Of a stretch of 64,000 bases of DNA, positions 38,492 to 46,925 are shown piece after piece. Origin of the DNA: SOJA01 sp964598485 (GTDB lineage: Archaea > Thermoproteota > Bathyarchaeia > Bathyarchaeales > Bathycorpusculaceae). Under the pieces are notes generated by a model. The model was not told where the DNA came from and searched no databases. It saw nothing but the letters and a program-made list of their open reading frames with translations. Location of the stretch: assembly GCA_964598485.1 (NCBI GenBank), contig CAZRCD010000005.1, positions 62,001 to 126,000 on the forward strand. The letters are read 5' to 3'. How positions within the stretch are numbered: position 1 is the first letter of the stretch; every line of letters begins with the position of its first letter. The position numbers and the translations under genes were made by a program.

Positions 38492-38761
38492 CTAGAGAGT
38501 TCTTGCAGCCTTTTTTAAGAGGTTTTTAAGGCAGTTGGAGCATAATTGTCCCCCATAGGGACGACAAATCCTTCTTTTGGTTCGATTCAGTTTGCGTGTT
38601 TCCGATGTTGAAAGATGGGGGATTCCGCCTATTGGTCGACCGCAAAGATGACAATGTTGTAAAGAGGTAACTTCACGTTTGTAATGAATTGTTTTGTTGC
38701 CGCCTGGCAAAGTTTTGTGAACACGTTTTTTGCTTCTTGTACGTTGACTGGGTCTTGGCAT
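38492..38761 (-). CDS. rpl34e: Ribosomal protein L34e
   Basis: The 89-residue protein is basic and has two CxxC pairs (CHLCGRP and CSNCLKN) for zinc, with the opening PRPSQRTRSKKRVHKTLPGG typical of L34e in the large subunit. It ends with TAG, followed after one codon by TAA. Genomic place between DUF106 and cmk is the common archaeal order. Confidence 0.95.
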   Translation of the reverse strand: MPRPSQRTRSKKRVHKTLPGGNKTIHYKREVTSLQHCHLCGRPIGGIPHLSTSETRKLNRTKRRICRPYGGQLCSNCLKNLLKKAARTL

Positions 38762-38767
38762 TTCTAA

Positions 38768-39262
38768 TCACTCCATACTTACCAACCCAAACAGGTGGGA
38801 AAATACCGTTCCAAAAAGAAAAGAGGACAGCATGTACCACCAAAGGAGAGAGGAAAACTGCATCCCTATTAGTGGAATGGTAATTACTCCAGAGTTATCG
38901 CTTAATCCTGGAAAAAAAGCAATCACTTTTGCTCCATACTCTCCACCTAACATTTGCCACATTAAGAGTAGGGGAACGATAAATAGTAACATTACTTTCA
39001 TTGATTGCCACATCATCTTGGATTGAAGCTGCATAATCTGCTTTTGCTTCTTCATGAGTTTCTCTGTACGTTTTTTGTCTCCATCACGTTGAGCTTTGCG
39101 CAACTCTGTGTTCCATTCTGCAATTTCCTTTCTCCAAGCCTTTGATTTTTCTGGGTTAGTTAAAAGGCGATTCGCTAGTGAGGTCAGTAAGGAAATAGCA
39201 GCTGCTAATGAAAATATGAAAATCGTGGAAGAAGGGGGGTTCAACAAGAACTCTGGGAGCAT
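38768..39262 (-). CDS. DUF106 membrane insertase (EMC3/Get1/YidC-like)
   Basis: The 164-residue protein has an N-terminal membrane helix, a cytosolic coiled coil (EIAEWNTELRKAQRDGDKK split by a turn, then RTEKLMKKQKQIMQLQSK) and two C-terminal helices. This is the DUF106 layout, whose members insert membrane proteins together with SecY. It is encoded next to secY. The adenylate kinase gene that often lies between them is missing. Confidence 0.9.
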   Translation of the reverse strand: MLPEFLLNPPSSTIFIFSLAAAISLLTSLANRLLTNPEKSKAWRKEIAEWNTELRKAQRDGDKKRTEKLMKKQKQIMQLQSKMMWQSMKVMLLFIVPLLLMWQMLGGEYGAKVIAFFPGLSDNSGVITIPLIGMQFSSLLWWYMLSSFLFGTVFSHLFGLVSME

Positions 39263-39324
39263 TCTACATAACCTCTAAGGCTTTCAATATTATACTCGTA
39301 ACTATAATTGTTTTGTTCACTTTT

Positions 39325-40743
39325 TTAGCCTCCGAATATCTTTCTGAAAGCTGGGTACATTTCAGCGGCTTTTTCCCGCATTAATATCTCATAGTACTGA
39401 TAAATTATTCCAACAGAAAGCAGAATGCCCATTCCTGAACCGAAAACTCCGAAGAAGTCTGAGACGCCAGCAACCAACCCCACAACTACTCCGCCGAGAA
39501 TTGTAACTACAGGGATGTAACGTTTAAGAACGGATTCAACAGATCTTCCAGATCGCCTATACCCTGGAATCTGCATGCCCGCACCTACGAGTTGTCCAGC
39601 CACGGTTGAGGCGTCTAGACCGCCAACCTCAAGCCATGTAAGCGAAAAGACAACACAAAAAGCGACAAGAATGCCAAGATAGGCAAAAGCCTTCAAGGGG
39701 TCTTCCATGAAGTTTGCAAGACTGCGTGGGGAAAGCACATAATACACAAGCCCTCCTATGGGTTGAAGGCTTGCCTCCCCTCCTCCTTCAGGTGTAATCC
39801 AATTAAACTGCCCTAAAAGGTCAAGCCAGAAGTTTTGTCCCGGAGAAGGCTGACCGTTCATGCTCCAGAAAATTTGTGAAAAGAAATATACGTTAGCGAA
39901 AAGAGCTGATGCGAAAATTACCGGAAGGTTAGATACATACAAAAGTTTTATTGGATATCGACTGCGAAAACCTCTGTAACCAGCATATGACAACGGTAAT
40001 TCAACTCTCACTCCCTCAAGGTATATGATTACTAGAAAAGTGGCGATTGTAGCTATGAATCCAATTAGGGACGGATATGCACCACTTCCAAAAATCCATG
40101 ATGTTAATTCGTTATTAGCTAACGCCGTTGAGAGACTGCCAACGAATAGGCCAGTTCCCGGAGAAAAACATTGCCAGAAGACTTGCTGTGCAACACCAGC
40201 CACGATGAACAAGCTTATCCCGCTACCGAACCCCCATCCCTTTTGTACAAGCTCATCCAACAACATTACGATCATTCCTGCTGCTAAGAGTTGTAGAAAA
40301 ACAATTATTGCTGCTGTACCTGCTATGCTTCCATACATTCCGCCAATTATGTACGCAGATGCCTGAACTCCTGTGAGAACTATGGAGAAGACCTTGCTGG
40401 ATGTTGTGAATAAGCCTCTATCCTCAGGGCGTGACATGTCGGCTTCTATCATGTCGGAGCCAACCAAGAGCTGCAGTATTATTCCTGCCGTGACTATTGG
40501 ACCTATACCAAGCTCCATGAGGCTTCCACGGCTGGAAGCAAAAATTATTCGCAAGGCAGCAAGCTCTCCCATGGGCCCGCTTTCAACGCCGTAGAGGGAA
40601 ACTTCAGTCATTACCAAGTAGACAACGAGCACTATTGCCGTCCAGAAAAGTTTTTCGTTAAATCCTACTTTACGTTCTGGAGCCTTAATCTCCGGTAAGA
40701 ACCTAGCAATGGGTTTGAATAGGTTTAGGAATCTGCCAGCCAT
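39325..40743 (-). CDS. secY: Protein translocase subunit SecY
   Basis: The 472-residue protein has ten membrane helices and the expected motifs, such as the plug region after helix 1 (GVESGPMGELAALRIIFASS cut to 20) and RGFRSRYPIKLLYVSNLPV. It forms the channel of the archaeal Sec translocon. It directly follows rpl15 with 3 nt between stop and start, the conserved archaeal order. Confidence 0.97.
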   Translation of the reverse strand: MAGRFLNLFKPIARFLPEIKAPERKVGFNEKLFWTAIVLVVYLVMTEVSLYGVESGPMGELAALRIIFASSRGSLMELGIGPIVTAGIILQLLVGSDMIEADMSRPEDRGLFTTSSKVFSIVLTGVQASAYIIGGMYGSIAGTAAIIVFLQLLAAGMIVMLLDELVQKGWGFGSGISLFIVAGVAQQVFWQCFSPGTGLFVGSLSTALANNELTSWIFGSGAYPSLIGFIATIATFLVIIYLEGVRVELPLSYAGYRGFRSRYPIKLLYVSNLPVIFASALFANVYFFSQIFWSMNGQPSPGQNFWLDLLGQFNWITPEGGGEASLQPIGGLVYYVLSPRSLANFMEDPLKAFAYLGILVAFCVVFSLTWLEVGGLDASTVAGQLVGAGMQIPGYRRSGRSVESVLKRYIPVVTILGGVVVGLVAGVSDFFGVFGSGMGILLSVGIIYQYYEILMREKAAEMYPAFRKIFGG

Positions 40744-40746
40744 GGA

Positions 40747-41196
40747 TTATCCGCTACTTTCCAACTCTTCAGATTCTATTAAGATTTGTCCACCAGCTTC
40801 TTTTATCTTTTCAGTCGCAGAACTTGAACAAGACGGCACCTTTACAATCAGTGGTTTTGTAACGTTGCCTGTGCCGAGAAGTTTTGTGTAGCCGAGGCTT
40901 TCTAAGTCTATGAAGAACTTGTTTTTTTCCATTCTTGTTGACAGCTTTTCAGCCATTTCGTCGAGTACTCCAACATTTATAACATTCACTTTCCGTCTGA
41001 CACTTTTGGGTGACGTAAAACCTTTTTTTCCGAAGTAGTCTGGTTCATATTTTATCACATAGGACCATTTATGTTTATGGAAACCTGCCTTCCCATGTCC
41101 CCCTCTTGATCCTCCTGCTCTGTGCTGCCCCACTCTGCCCCAGCCATGAGTTCTTGAACCACGTTGCTTTCTGATCTTTCGAAGTTTATGCGGCAT
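40747..41196 (-). CDS. rpl15: Ribosomal protein L15 (L27a family)
   Basis: The 149-residue protein has the Gly/Arg/His-rich N terminus (RKQRGSRTHGWGRVGQHRAG) and the L15 C-terminal domain with LGTGNVTKPLIVKV. It binds 23S rRNA. It lies between hsp20 and secY; in most archaea it follows rpl30 directly. Confidence 0.95.
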   Translation of the reverse strand: MPHKLRKIRKQRGSRTHGWGRVGQHRAGGSRGGHGKAGFHKHKWSYVIKYEPDYFGKKGFTSPKSVRRKVNVINVGVLDEMAEKLSTRMEKNKFFIDLESLGYTKLLGTGNVTKPLIVKVPSCSSSATEKIKEAGGQILIESEELESSG

Positions 41197-41198
41197 CT

Positions 41199-41657
41199 TC
41201 AGCCAACTACCTTGTCAATGGCTTTTTCCTTAACAGCCTTTTCAAATTCAATTTCAAGCACACCGTTCTTATATGATGTGCACATGGTGCTTGGAATCAC
41301 TCTTTTGGGAAGATTTAAACTTTTATGGTATTTCCGATCTGAAGCCTCAGCAGACAAGACTAATCGTTGATCTTTAACATGGATTTTTAGATTTTCCCTT
41401 TTGAAACCAGCGAATTCGGCAACAACTATTATTTTATTCTTTTCCTCAAGAACATCTATTAGAGGTTTGGGCTCCTTCCATTTTCTTCCTCCATAAGTGT
41501 TCAGAAGGCTGTGTTTGTAGGGGTATGTTCCTCTTCTGATCCGTAGATTATTAATTCGGAATGGTTGATCAAGTTTTTTTTCTTTAACTTTATTGAAGTC
41601 TCTAGAAATGTGAAATCGTTTTGAACGTTTTTTATATCTCCGCCACTTCGCGCTCAA
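41199..41657 (-). CDS. Small heat-shock protein (Hsp20) with basic N-terminal extension
   Basis: The 152-residue protein has an alpha-crystallin domain at about 65-150 (PLIDVLEEKNKIIVVAEFAG, then ENLKIHVKDQRLVLSAE, and GVLEIEFEKA). The first 65 residues are strongly basic (KWRRYKKRSKRFHISRDFNK), unlike typical Hsp20 proteins, and could bind RNA or ribosomes. TTG start at 41657 with GAGGAGAAGG upstream. It sits inside the ribosomal operon and has a separate TATA-like box. Confidence 0.85.
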   Translation of the reverse strand: MSAKWRRYKKRSKRFHISRDFNKVKEKKLDQPFRINNLRIRRGTYPYKHSLLNTYGGRKWKEPKPLIDVLEEKNKIIVVAEFAGFKRENLKIHVKDQRLVLSAEASDRKYHKSLNLPKRVIPSTMCTSYKNGVLEIEFEKAVKEKAIDKVVG

Positions 41658-41695
41658 ACTGCCTTCTCCTCGAATAACATGGCATTTAAAAGGTG

Positions 41696-41705
41696 ACTAT
41701 AAAAT
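41696..41705 (-). promoter_or_regulatory. TATA box of the Hsp20 gene
   Basis: On the minus strand ATTTTATAGT lies about 39-48 nt before the TTG start, within the 80-nt gap after rpl30. The other genes of the operon are tightly packed, so a separate promoter here is notable. Confidence 0.45.
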
Positions 41706-41737
41706 GTATCGCAAACAAAAGTGTTCAAAATTACAGT

Positions 41738-42226
41738 TCAGGTCATCCGTTTTATCAGTTCATTGATTTTTTCTCCGCGATATCCAAGCTCGCCTCCCAT
41801 GCCATAGGCCTTTTTCACCTTACCTTTGAAGCCCTTAGTTGGTGGATGCAACCTAAAGACTGGTTTCACATTCGAAAGTTTCCAGTATTCAGTATGACAG
41901 TTAAATATTGCTTCTGCAAGCTCTTCCAAGGATTCGTAACCGTTTTTTTGTGCATACTCATCTGTTGGCTTCTTGTTCCCAGCAAGTCTTGCCCTTTCCT
42001 TTATTATCATGTTCACGGTTTCCTTTGAAGCTTCACCCCAAGTGATGAAATTCTGCCCTGTTTTCAACATCCCAAGGAAAGCAGGACGGTTGTCAATCAA
42101 AACCGCAAAGTTATTTCGTGTCAAGTTAAGCATCTGAAGGGTTTCCCTGACTTCCCGTGACGCTCTAATTGTTCCGCGGATTCGTACAGCCACTATGCAT
42201 TTACGTTCTTTCGCTTCCTGACCCAC
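41738..42226 (-). CDS. rpl30: Ribosomal protein L30
   Basis: The 162-residue protein has the L30 core (VAVRIRGTIRASREVRETLQ, then MLNLTRNNFAVL) and the archaeal/eukaryotic C-terminal extension ending in FRLHPPTKGFKG. Start at 42226 abuts the rps5 stop. It is the last ribosomal gene before the Hsp20 insertion. Confidence 0.95.
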   Translation of the reverse strand: MGQEAKERKCIVAVRIRGTIRASREVRETLQMLNLTRNNFAVLIDNRPAFLGMLKTGQNFITWGEASKETVNMIIKERARLAGNKKPTDEYAQKNGYESLEELAEAIFNCHTEYWKLSNVKPVFRLHPPTKGFKGKVKKAYGMGGELGYRGEKINELIKRMT

Positions 42227-42892
42227 TTACCTCACCCAATCCGCAGGAGTTATGAGACTGTAGCTTTTCTTCAACGCGTCGAAAACTGCATATGCAAAAG
42301 ATGGAACAGTTCTAGTTGAGCCGTAACTTCGCGTCCAGCAGTCTTTTATGCCAGCAAGTCCGAGGATGACCTTTGCGACTTCGCTTGCTACAAGACCTAA
42401 ACCTCTCGGTCCGGGAAGAATAGCGATTTTTACGCCACTGCATTTTCCTTCGACTAAGAACTGGACTGAATGTGGTCTTCCACAGCCGCATTCCCAGCTT
42501 CCACAGCCCCTCCTAACTGGAACTATGTTTAGACGAGCATCTACGGCAGCTTTTTCTATGGCTGCTCGCACTTGGCTTGTTTTTCCAGACCCTAAGCCAA
42601 TGTAGCCGTCCCTGTTTCCAACGGCAACTATTGCCTTAAACCTTGATTTTTCACCAGCATCTGTCTGTTTTTGAACTAGATTTATGTTTATGACTTCTTC
42701 TTGAAGGCCTGGAAGTAAAGCATCAACAATTTGTGGTTCACGTATCCTTAAGCCTTCCATAAAAATTTCTTGAATGGATGCAATTCTACCCTCTTGTATC
42801 ATCTTGCCAAGGCGTGTTCTAGGAACCCACTCTTCAAGGTTTGCTGATGGTCTTGAACGCCTTTTTGAATATCTTCTTCTTGAACGTCTCAA
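42227..42892 (-). CDS. rps5: Ribosomal protein S5
   Basis: The 221-residue protein has the S5 double-stranded RNA-binding domain (FKAIVAVGNRDGYIGLGSGK) and the conserved RRGCGSWECGCGRPHS segment of archaeal S5. It contributes to decoding accuracy in the small subunit. It overlaps rpl18 by 4 nt. Confidence 0.96.
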   Translation of the reverse strand: MRRSRRRYSKRRSRPSANLEEWVPRTRLGKMIQEGRIASIQEIFMEGLRIREPQIVDALLPGLQEEVININLVQKQTDAGEKSRFKAIVAVGNRDGYIGLGSGKTSQVRAAIEKAAVDARLNIVPVRRGCGSWECGCGRPHSVQFLVEGKCSGVKIAILPGPRGLGLVASEVAKVILGLAGIKDCWTRSYGSTRTVPSFAYAVFDALKKSYSLITPADWVR

Positions 42893-43491
42893 GCCTTTTT
42901 ACCTCCACTGAACGACGCAGTTATCTCCTTTTTAACTTTCGCAAAATGCTTAGGAAATTTTTCTGGGTGTAATTTTTGCTTCAAGTATTTCGAGAATTCA
43001 GTTTGATGTTCTTCAGGGTTAGAAGCTAAAATTTTTGCATATTCTGCAATGTGCTCGCCCTTTATTCTTTCTTCATTGGGGAGCTTCTCTTCACTATAGG
43101 GCACATTTACTCCAGCGTCTAAAACGCCCTTCAGTGCCGCAAAAATGCGATTCTTTGTAGAGGAATGTAGTCCTATATCTAAAACTGCTTCCTTCACACC
43201 CTTTTCTCTGGCTTTTAGTCCGCAGAGAAGACCAGTTAGGTAACATGCTGAAATGTTTCCTCCTGAAGCTTTCCACCCGTGCTTTCTGGTTAGCTCCTTA
43301 CTATGTGCCGAAACTATGACCTCGTCTCCGTGGGGTTTAGCCACAATTATTTGGACTATAATGTGTTTGAGTGAACCGCGGACTACTAAGCGTGGTTTTC
43401 CGGAGAGCAACAATGCTTTTCTTGCTTTGTAATCTGTTTTTCCCTCTCTCCTTCTTCGGAATGGAACACAATAGCGTGGTCCCTTTGCCAT
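42889..43491 (-). CDS. rpl18: Ribosomal protein L18
   Basis: The 200-residue protein (from ATG 43491, which overlaps the rpl19e stop as TGATG) has the L18/L5e signature: GPRYCVPFRRRREGKTDYKA, KPRLVVRGSLKHIIVQIIV, and HGWKASGGNISACYLTGLL. It binds 5S rRNA. A longer frame to 43506 exists but would start inside rpl19e. Confidence 0.95.
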   Translation of the reverse strand: MAKGPRYCVPFRRRREGKTDYKARKALLLSGKPRLVVRGSLKHIIVQIIVAKPHGDEVIVSAHSKELTRKHGWKASGGNISACYLTGLLCGLKAREKGVKEAVLDIGLHSSTKNRIFAALKGVLDAGVNVPYSEEKLPNEERIKGEHIAEYAKILASNPEEHQTEFSKYLKQKLHPEKFPKHFAKVKKEITASFSGGKKA

Positions 43492-43946
43492 CAGTGTTTC
43501 CTCCAAAGTTCGTGCGCCTTCAAGTAGCGCTCCATGTCGGCAATGGAATCAAGCCTTCCGCTACTCGACATCTTATACATCTTCCGATACGTGTTTACAG
43601 TGATTATTCTATTGGTTTTTAGTTCACGGAGTCTCTTTCTCAAGGGTCGAATCTTCTTCATCCAAGCCTCTTTCTTCGATATTTTTGCGTGCAATGAACT
43701 GGTTCTGCTGCCTGGCCCGCGCCTTCGTCCCTTCTTTTTCTTTTCATGTAAAATCCGTGCTCTTGCGCGGCTTACACCCTTTTCTGGAAGCCGTTTAACG
43801 ACGCCTTCATGAATCAGTTTTCGGATCTCTTCTCTAGTTATGGCTACTTCCACGTCATCTATCCTTTCAGGATCTATCCACACGCGATTCTGTCCGATTT
43901 TCAGTATTTGTGCTGCTAGACGCCGCTGACTTGTAAGACCTGTCAT
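43491..43946 (-). CDS. rpl19e: Ribosomal protein L19e
   Basis: The 151-residue helical, basic protein has the typical start LTSQRRLAAQILKIGQNRVW, the middle KKKKGRRRGPGSRTSS and the C-terminal YRKMYKMSSSGRLDS. It is an archaeal/eukaryotic large-subunit protein at the subunit interface. It overlaps rpl32e by 4 nt. Confidence 0.95.
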   Translation of the reverse strand: MTGLTSQRRLAAQILKIGQNRVWIDPERIDDVEVAITREEIRKLIHEGVVKRLPEKGVSRARARILHEKKKKGRRRGPGSRTSSLHAKISKKEAWMKKIRPLRKRLRELKTNRIITVNTYRKMYKMSSSGRLDSIADMERYLKAHELWRKH

Positions 43947-44485
43947 CGTTTTTCTGTCCTCGTTTTACGTTTTTTGGTCTTCTGTTTGCGTCTTATTTTT
44001 TCTTTTTCTGATACTTTTTTCTGTTCTTCCTTTTCCTTGGGTTTCTCTTCTTCCACTGTCCCCTTTTCTTCTTCTCGAACTACTTCCTCAGCTTCTTTGA
44101 AATTTAGAATTTTTATCTTCTTTTTTCTTGCTTCAACAAGAATTTTAGCTCTTTTTCTTTTACCAACCGTGTGTGCAATTCTTATGGCTTGAGTTTCAGG
44201 GTTGATCTTTTCAAGTTCTTCAGTATTATGTACTAAAACGTCATTGTAACCTGACGGGTGAAGACCCCTTGCGGCTTTTGGCCCTCTGTACCCAACGCTT
44301 ACGGTGGTCGGCCAGCCCTTAATTTTCCTTCTCATCTTGTTGTCTATTCCTCTTGGTCTACGCCAGCTTTCCTTCAAGCGCTTATACCGCCAGCTTTCCT
44401 GCCTCACAAATTTAGGTTTCTTCTTTTTTATGCGGGTCCTCAGTTTCAATGCCCTTTCTAAAGTAGCTTTGTCTTGTTCTGTCAT
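43943..44485 (-). CDS. rpl32e: Ribosomal protein L32e with charged C-terminal tail
   Basis: The core (about 1-130) carries KKPKFVRQESWRYKRLKESW, RRPRGIDNKMR and RGLHPSGYNDVLVHN, clear L32e motifs. The last 45 or so residues are Lys/Glu-rich (EEKGTVEEEKPKEKEEQKKV) and not part of the usual fold. It lies between rpl6 and rpl19e, as expected. Confidence 0.94.
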   Translation of the reverse strand: MTEQDKATLERALKLRTRIKKKKPKFVRQESWRYKRLKESWRRPRGIDNKMRRKIKGWPTTVSVGYRGPKAARGLHPSGYNDVLVHNTEELEKINPETQAIRIAHTVGKRKRAKILVEARKKKIKILNFKEAEEVVREEEKGTVEEEKPKEKEEQKKVSEKEKIRRKQKTKKRKTRTEKR

Positions 44486-45030
44486 TCTTCCATCCCCTCG
44501 CCTTTTTCGTTAACGTATATGCCGTCTAAGAAGACACGTGGGTCTTTTTTTTTCACTTTGGTGCCTTGTTCGATGTTTGCTGCTGTTTGGCTTACATTTT
44601 CGAGATCTATGCCTTGAATAATTATGTCCTCGGTTTGAACCTTAACTTGGGAATCGCCCATTATTTTGAGTTTTCTTGGGCTTCGTTCACCTGTGAAATT
44701 TTCAATTAGAATGGTTTTATCTTTAACTTTAACTGATATTGGAAAGTGTGAGAAAACTATTTTCAATTTGTATGTGAAGCCCTTCCTAACTCCGGTAATC
44801 ATGTTCTGGATATGTGAATGAAGGGTGCCTACGAGGGCTGCCTCTTTTTTCCTTGGCCACTCAACCCAAACACGAATGGTTTTTCCTTCGACTTTGATTG
44901 AGATTGGAGCGTGAGAAAAGTCACGGGTTAATGTTCCTTTTGGACCTTTAACTGTGACTTTCCGTCCTTCCGCTGAAACCTCTACGTCATCTGGAATCTG
45001 AATGGTTTTTGAGACTTCTATGGCTCGCAT
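44482..45030 (-). CDS. rpl6: Ribosomal protein L6
   Basis: The protein of 182 residues has the two repeated L6 domains (VEVSAEGRKVTVKGPKGTLT, and the second with MGDSQVKVQTEDIIIQGIDL). ATG 45030 has AAGGTG 6 nt upstream; a GTG at 45039 is in frame. It binds 23S rRNA near the GTPase centre. It overlaps rpl32e by 4 nt. Confidence 0.95.
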   Translation of the reverse strand: MRAIEVSKTIQIPDDVEVSAEGRKVTVKGPKGTLTRDFSHAPISIKVEGKTIRVWVEWPRKKEAALVGTLHSHIQNMITGVRKGFTYKLKIVFSHFPISVKVKDKTILIENFTGERSPRKLKIMGDSQVKVQTEDIIIQGIDLENVSQTAANIEQGTKVKKKDPRVFLDGIYVNEKGEGMEE

Positions 45031-45044
45031 CAAAGGCACCTTTT

Positions 45045-45428
45045 CTAATAAGCGAGTGCTAACAGCCTACCTCCGATGTGTTTTTCCTTCGCCTCTTTGT
45101 GAGACAGCACTCCCTTCGGAGTTGAGACAACTAATATGCCAACGTCTCTTGATGGAAGGAATGTCTTCTCCCATTCTTCAAATCCATCTACTTTAACCGG
45201 AAAGCGCGGTCTAATGGCTCCACATTTGTTTATTCTTCCCAAAAGTTGGACCCTAAACTTTCCGGAGCGGCTATCATCAATGAATTCGAATTCTCCAATG
45301 TAACCGTTTAACTGCATAACCCTTAAAACTCTGCCCAAAAGTTTAGAGGCTGGACTAATTAAGCACTCACGCTTGTTGCGCATCTCGTTGTTTATGATTG
45401 TTGTTAAACCGTTTGCCAAAGTGTCCAT
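45045..45428 (-). CDS. rps8: Ribosomal protein S8
   Basis: The 127-residue protein has the archaeal S8 features: DTLANGLTTIINNEMRNKRE, LLGRVLRVMQLNGYIGEFE and the C-terminal RDVGILVVSTPKGVLSHKEA. It binds helix 21 of 16S rRNA. The gene ends with TAG. Spacing to rpl6 and rps14 is short, so all are cotranscribed. Confidence 0.96.
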   Translation of the reverse strand: MDTLANGLTTIINNEMRNKRECLISPASKLLGRVLRVMQLNGYIGEFEFIDDSRSGKFRVQLLGRINKCGAIRPRFPVKVDGFEEWEKTFLPSRDVGILVVSTPKGVLSHKEAKEKHIGGRLLALAY

Positions 45429-45441
45429 CCTAATTTCCTCG

Positions 45442-45612
45442 TTACTCGTACTTTTTGAAACCGAGTTTTACGGCTACCTCTCTAAAACATTGCCGACATA
45501 AATATAAATTGTAACGTCGAATAACAGGCCCGTAAGACCCACATCTAACGCACTGTCTTGTTCCTTTGCCATATTTTCTTTCTTTTTTAGGTTTCTCTTT
45601 GCCCACACCCAT
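45442..45612 (-). CDS. rps14: Ribosomal protein S14, zinc-binding type
   Basis: The gene encodes 56 residues, from ATG 45612 to TAA 45442, with the zinc motif CVRCGS and CRQC and the ending VAVKLGFKKYE typical of archaeal S14/S29e. It is too short for many gene finders. Its place between rpl5 and rps8 is conserved in archaea. Confidence 0.95.
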   Translation of the reverse strand: MGVGKEKPKKERKYGKGTRQCVRCGSYGPVIRRYNLYLCRQCFREVAVKLGFKKYE

Positions 45613-45623
45613 CGCTCCAATAA

Positions 45624-46163
45624 CTATATTATCTCGACTCCCAAGGCATCTTTAACGAACACCATAGCTTCTTCAAGCGTTAACATGTGCTTTGAACCGA
45701 TTTTCGCTTTCTCTCTCCGCCTTTTTTTCACTCGATATCCGGGGCGGCTGAGGGAGACGCAGACATTCATGCCGAATATGCCGATTTCAGGTTCATATTT
45801 TACCCCTGGAATTTCAATGTGTTCTTTTATGCCAAAGGAGAAGTTTCCATATTTGTCGAAGCAATTCTCAGAGATTCTATTCTCAACAACGGGCAAAACT
45901 TTTTTCAGGAAATCTGTTGCCTTCTGTTTTCTAAGCGTTACAATGCATGCTATTGGTTCACCTTTTCTTATTCCGAAATCTCTAATGGTTTGCTTAGCCT
46001 TTCTCTTACATGGATTTTGACCTGTTAAATCTTTCAGAACCTTTGAGGCTTTTTCCACGGGCTCCCCTGACTTTCCAACGCTGATGTTAACGACAACCTT
46101 CTCGATTTTCGGTTTAAGCATTGGGCTTTCTTTCCATCTCTTCAGTATCTCATCCTCAGACAA
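45624..46163 (-). CDS. rpl5: Ribosomal protein L5
   Basis: The 179-residue protein has the L5 motifs PKIEKVVVNISVGKSGEPVE, LTGQNPCKRKAKQTIRDFGI and NFSFGIKEHIEIPGVKYEPE. It binds 5S rRNA and the P-site tRNA. It ends in TAG with no close in-frame backup stop, which argues that TAG is a normal stop in this genome. Confidence 0.96.
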   Translation of the reverse strand: MSEDEILKRWKESPMLKPKIEKVVVNISVGKSGEPVEKASKVLKDLTGQNPCKRKAKQTIRDFGIRKGEPIACIVTLRKQKATDFLKKVLPVVENRISENCFDKYGNFSFGIKEHIEIPGVKYEPEIGIFGMNVCVSLSRPGYRVKKRRREKAKIGSKHMLTLEEAMVFVKDALGVEII

Positions 46164-46923
46164 TCTGAGCTACCTCCGGCATGGATATTAACGGCTGTCC
46201 TTCGCCTATTGCAAAAACAAAGTTCGATATTGTTTGGTAACGGTTTCCTTTCTTGTCCTCGATTGTTACAAGGGCGTTCGTACGCTTCTTTCCCTTCGTT
46301 TTTTCTATTTCAATTATCTTGCCATATTTTCCGATGTTTTTTCCACTTGTTATTATTACAAAATCGTTTTCTTTCATTTTTACTTGTTCAAGTATTTGTC
46401 TTTCTGGCAAGCTTATTTTCACGGTGTCTAAAGCATTGTAGGTGTCCTCTTGTGGCTTCTTTGGGTCGGCAACCTTCACCAGTATGTTTGAGCCATCATG
46501 CAGGTTGAGTTGCACATGCCCGTTTTCAACAACTTTCTTGTTTTTTATTCTACACAGTTTGAAGTTTGATTCTTCTTTACTGATTGGATGAAGAATTAAG
46601 CCCTTACGGGAGGGCACTATACGGAAGTAGTTGTCAATGTCTGATATGGAAATAACATCCATTAATCCCACTGGAAAGTCGTCTTTTCGCCTAACCTTGC
46701 CATCCACATACACCTTTCCTTGCGAAACTATTGTTTTAGCCTCTTTTCTTGTTTTGGCAAACCCGAGAATGTCACGTAAAACTATGGTTAATGGTAAGCA
46801 GTTTTTAAGAGAATGTGGTCCAGGGGAAGGCTTTACAACCCAGAAAAATTCTTTTCTATGTATTGGCCAGAACTTCGGTGCGGGTTTACGTTTTAACCCT
46901 GTTGATCCTCCTTTTCTAGCCAA
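46156..46923 (-). CDS. rps4e: Ribosomal protein S4e
   Basis: The 255-residue protein has the S4-like domain (ILGFAKTRKEAKTIVSQGKV, YVDGKVRRKDDFPVGLMDV) and the C-terminal KOW-like region (VIITSGKNIGKYGKIIEIEK). It is an archaeal/eukaryotic small-subunit protein. It overlaps rpl5 by 8 nt. Confidence 0.95.
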   Translation of the reverse strand: MARKGGSTGLKRKPAPKFWPIHRKEFFWVVKPSPGPHSLKNCLPLTIVLRDILGFAKTRKEAKTIVSQGKVYVDGKVRRKDDFPVGLMDVISISDIDNYFRIVPSRKGLILHPISKEESNFKLCRIKNKKVVENGHVQLNLHDGSNILVKVADPKKPQEDTYNALDTVKISLPERQILEQVKMKENDFVIITSGKNIGKYGKIIEIEKTKGKKRTNALVTIEDKKGNRYQTISNFVFAIGEGQPLISMPEVAQIV

Positions 46924-46925
46924 AA

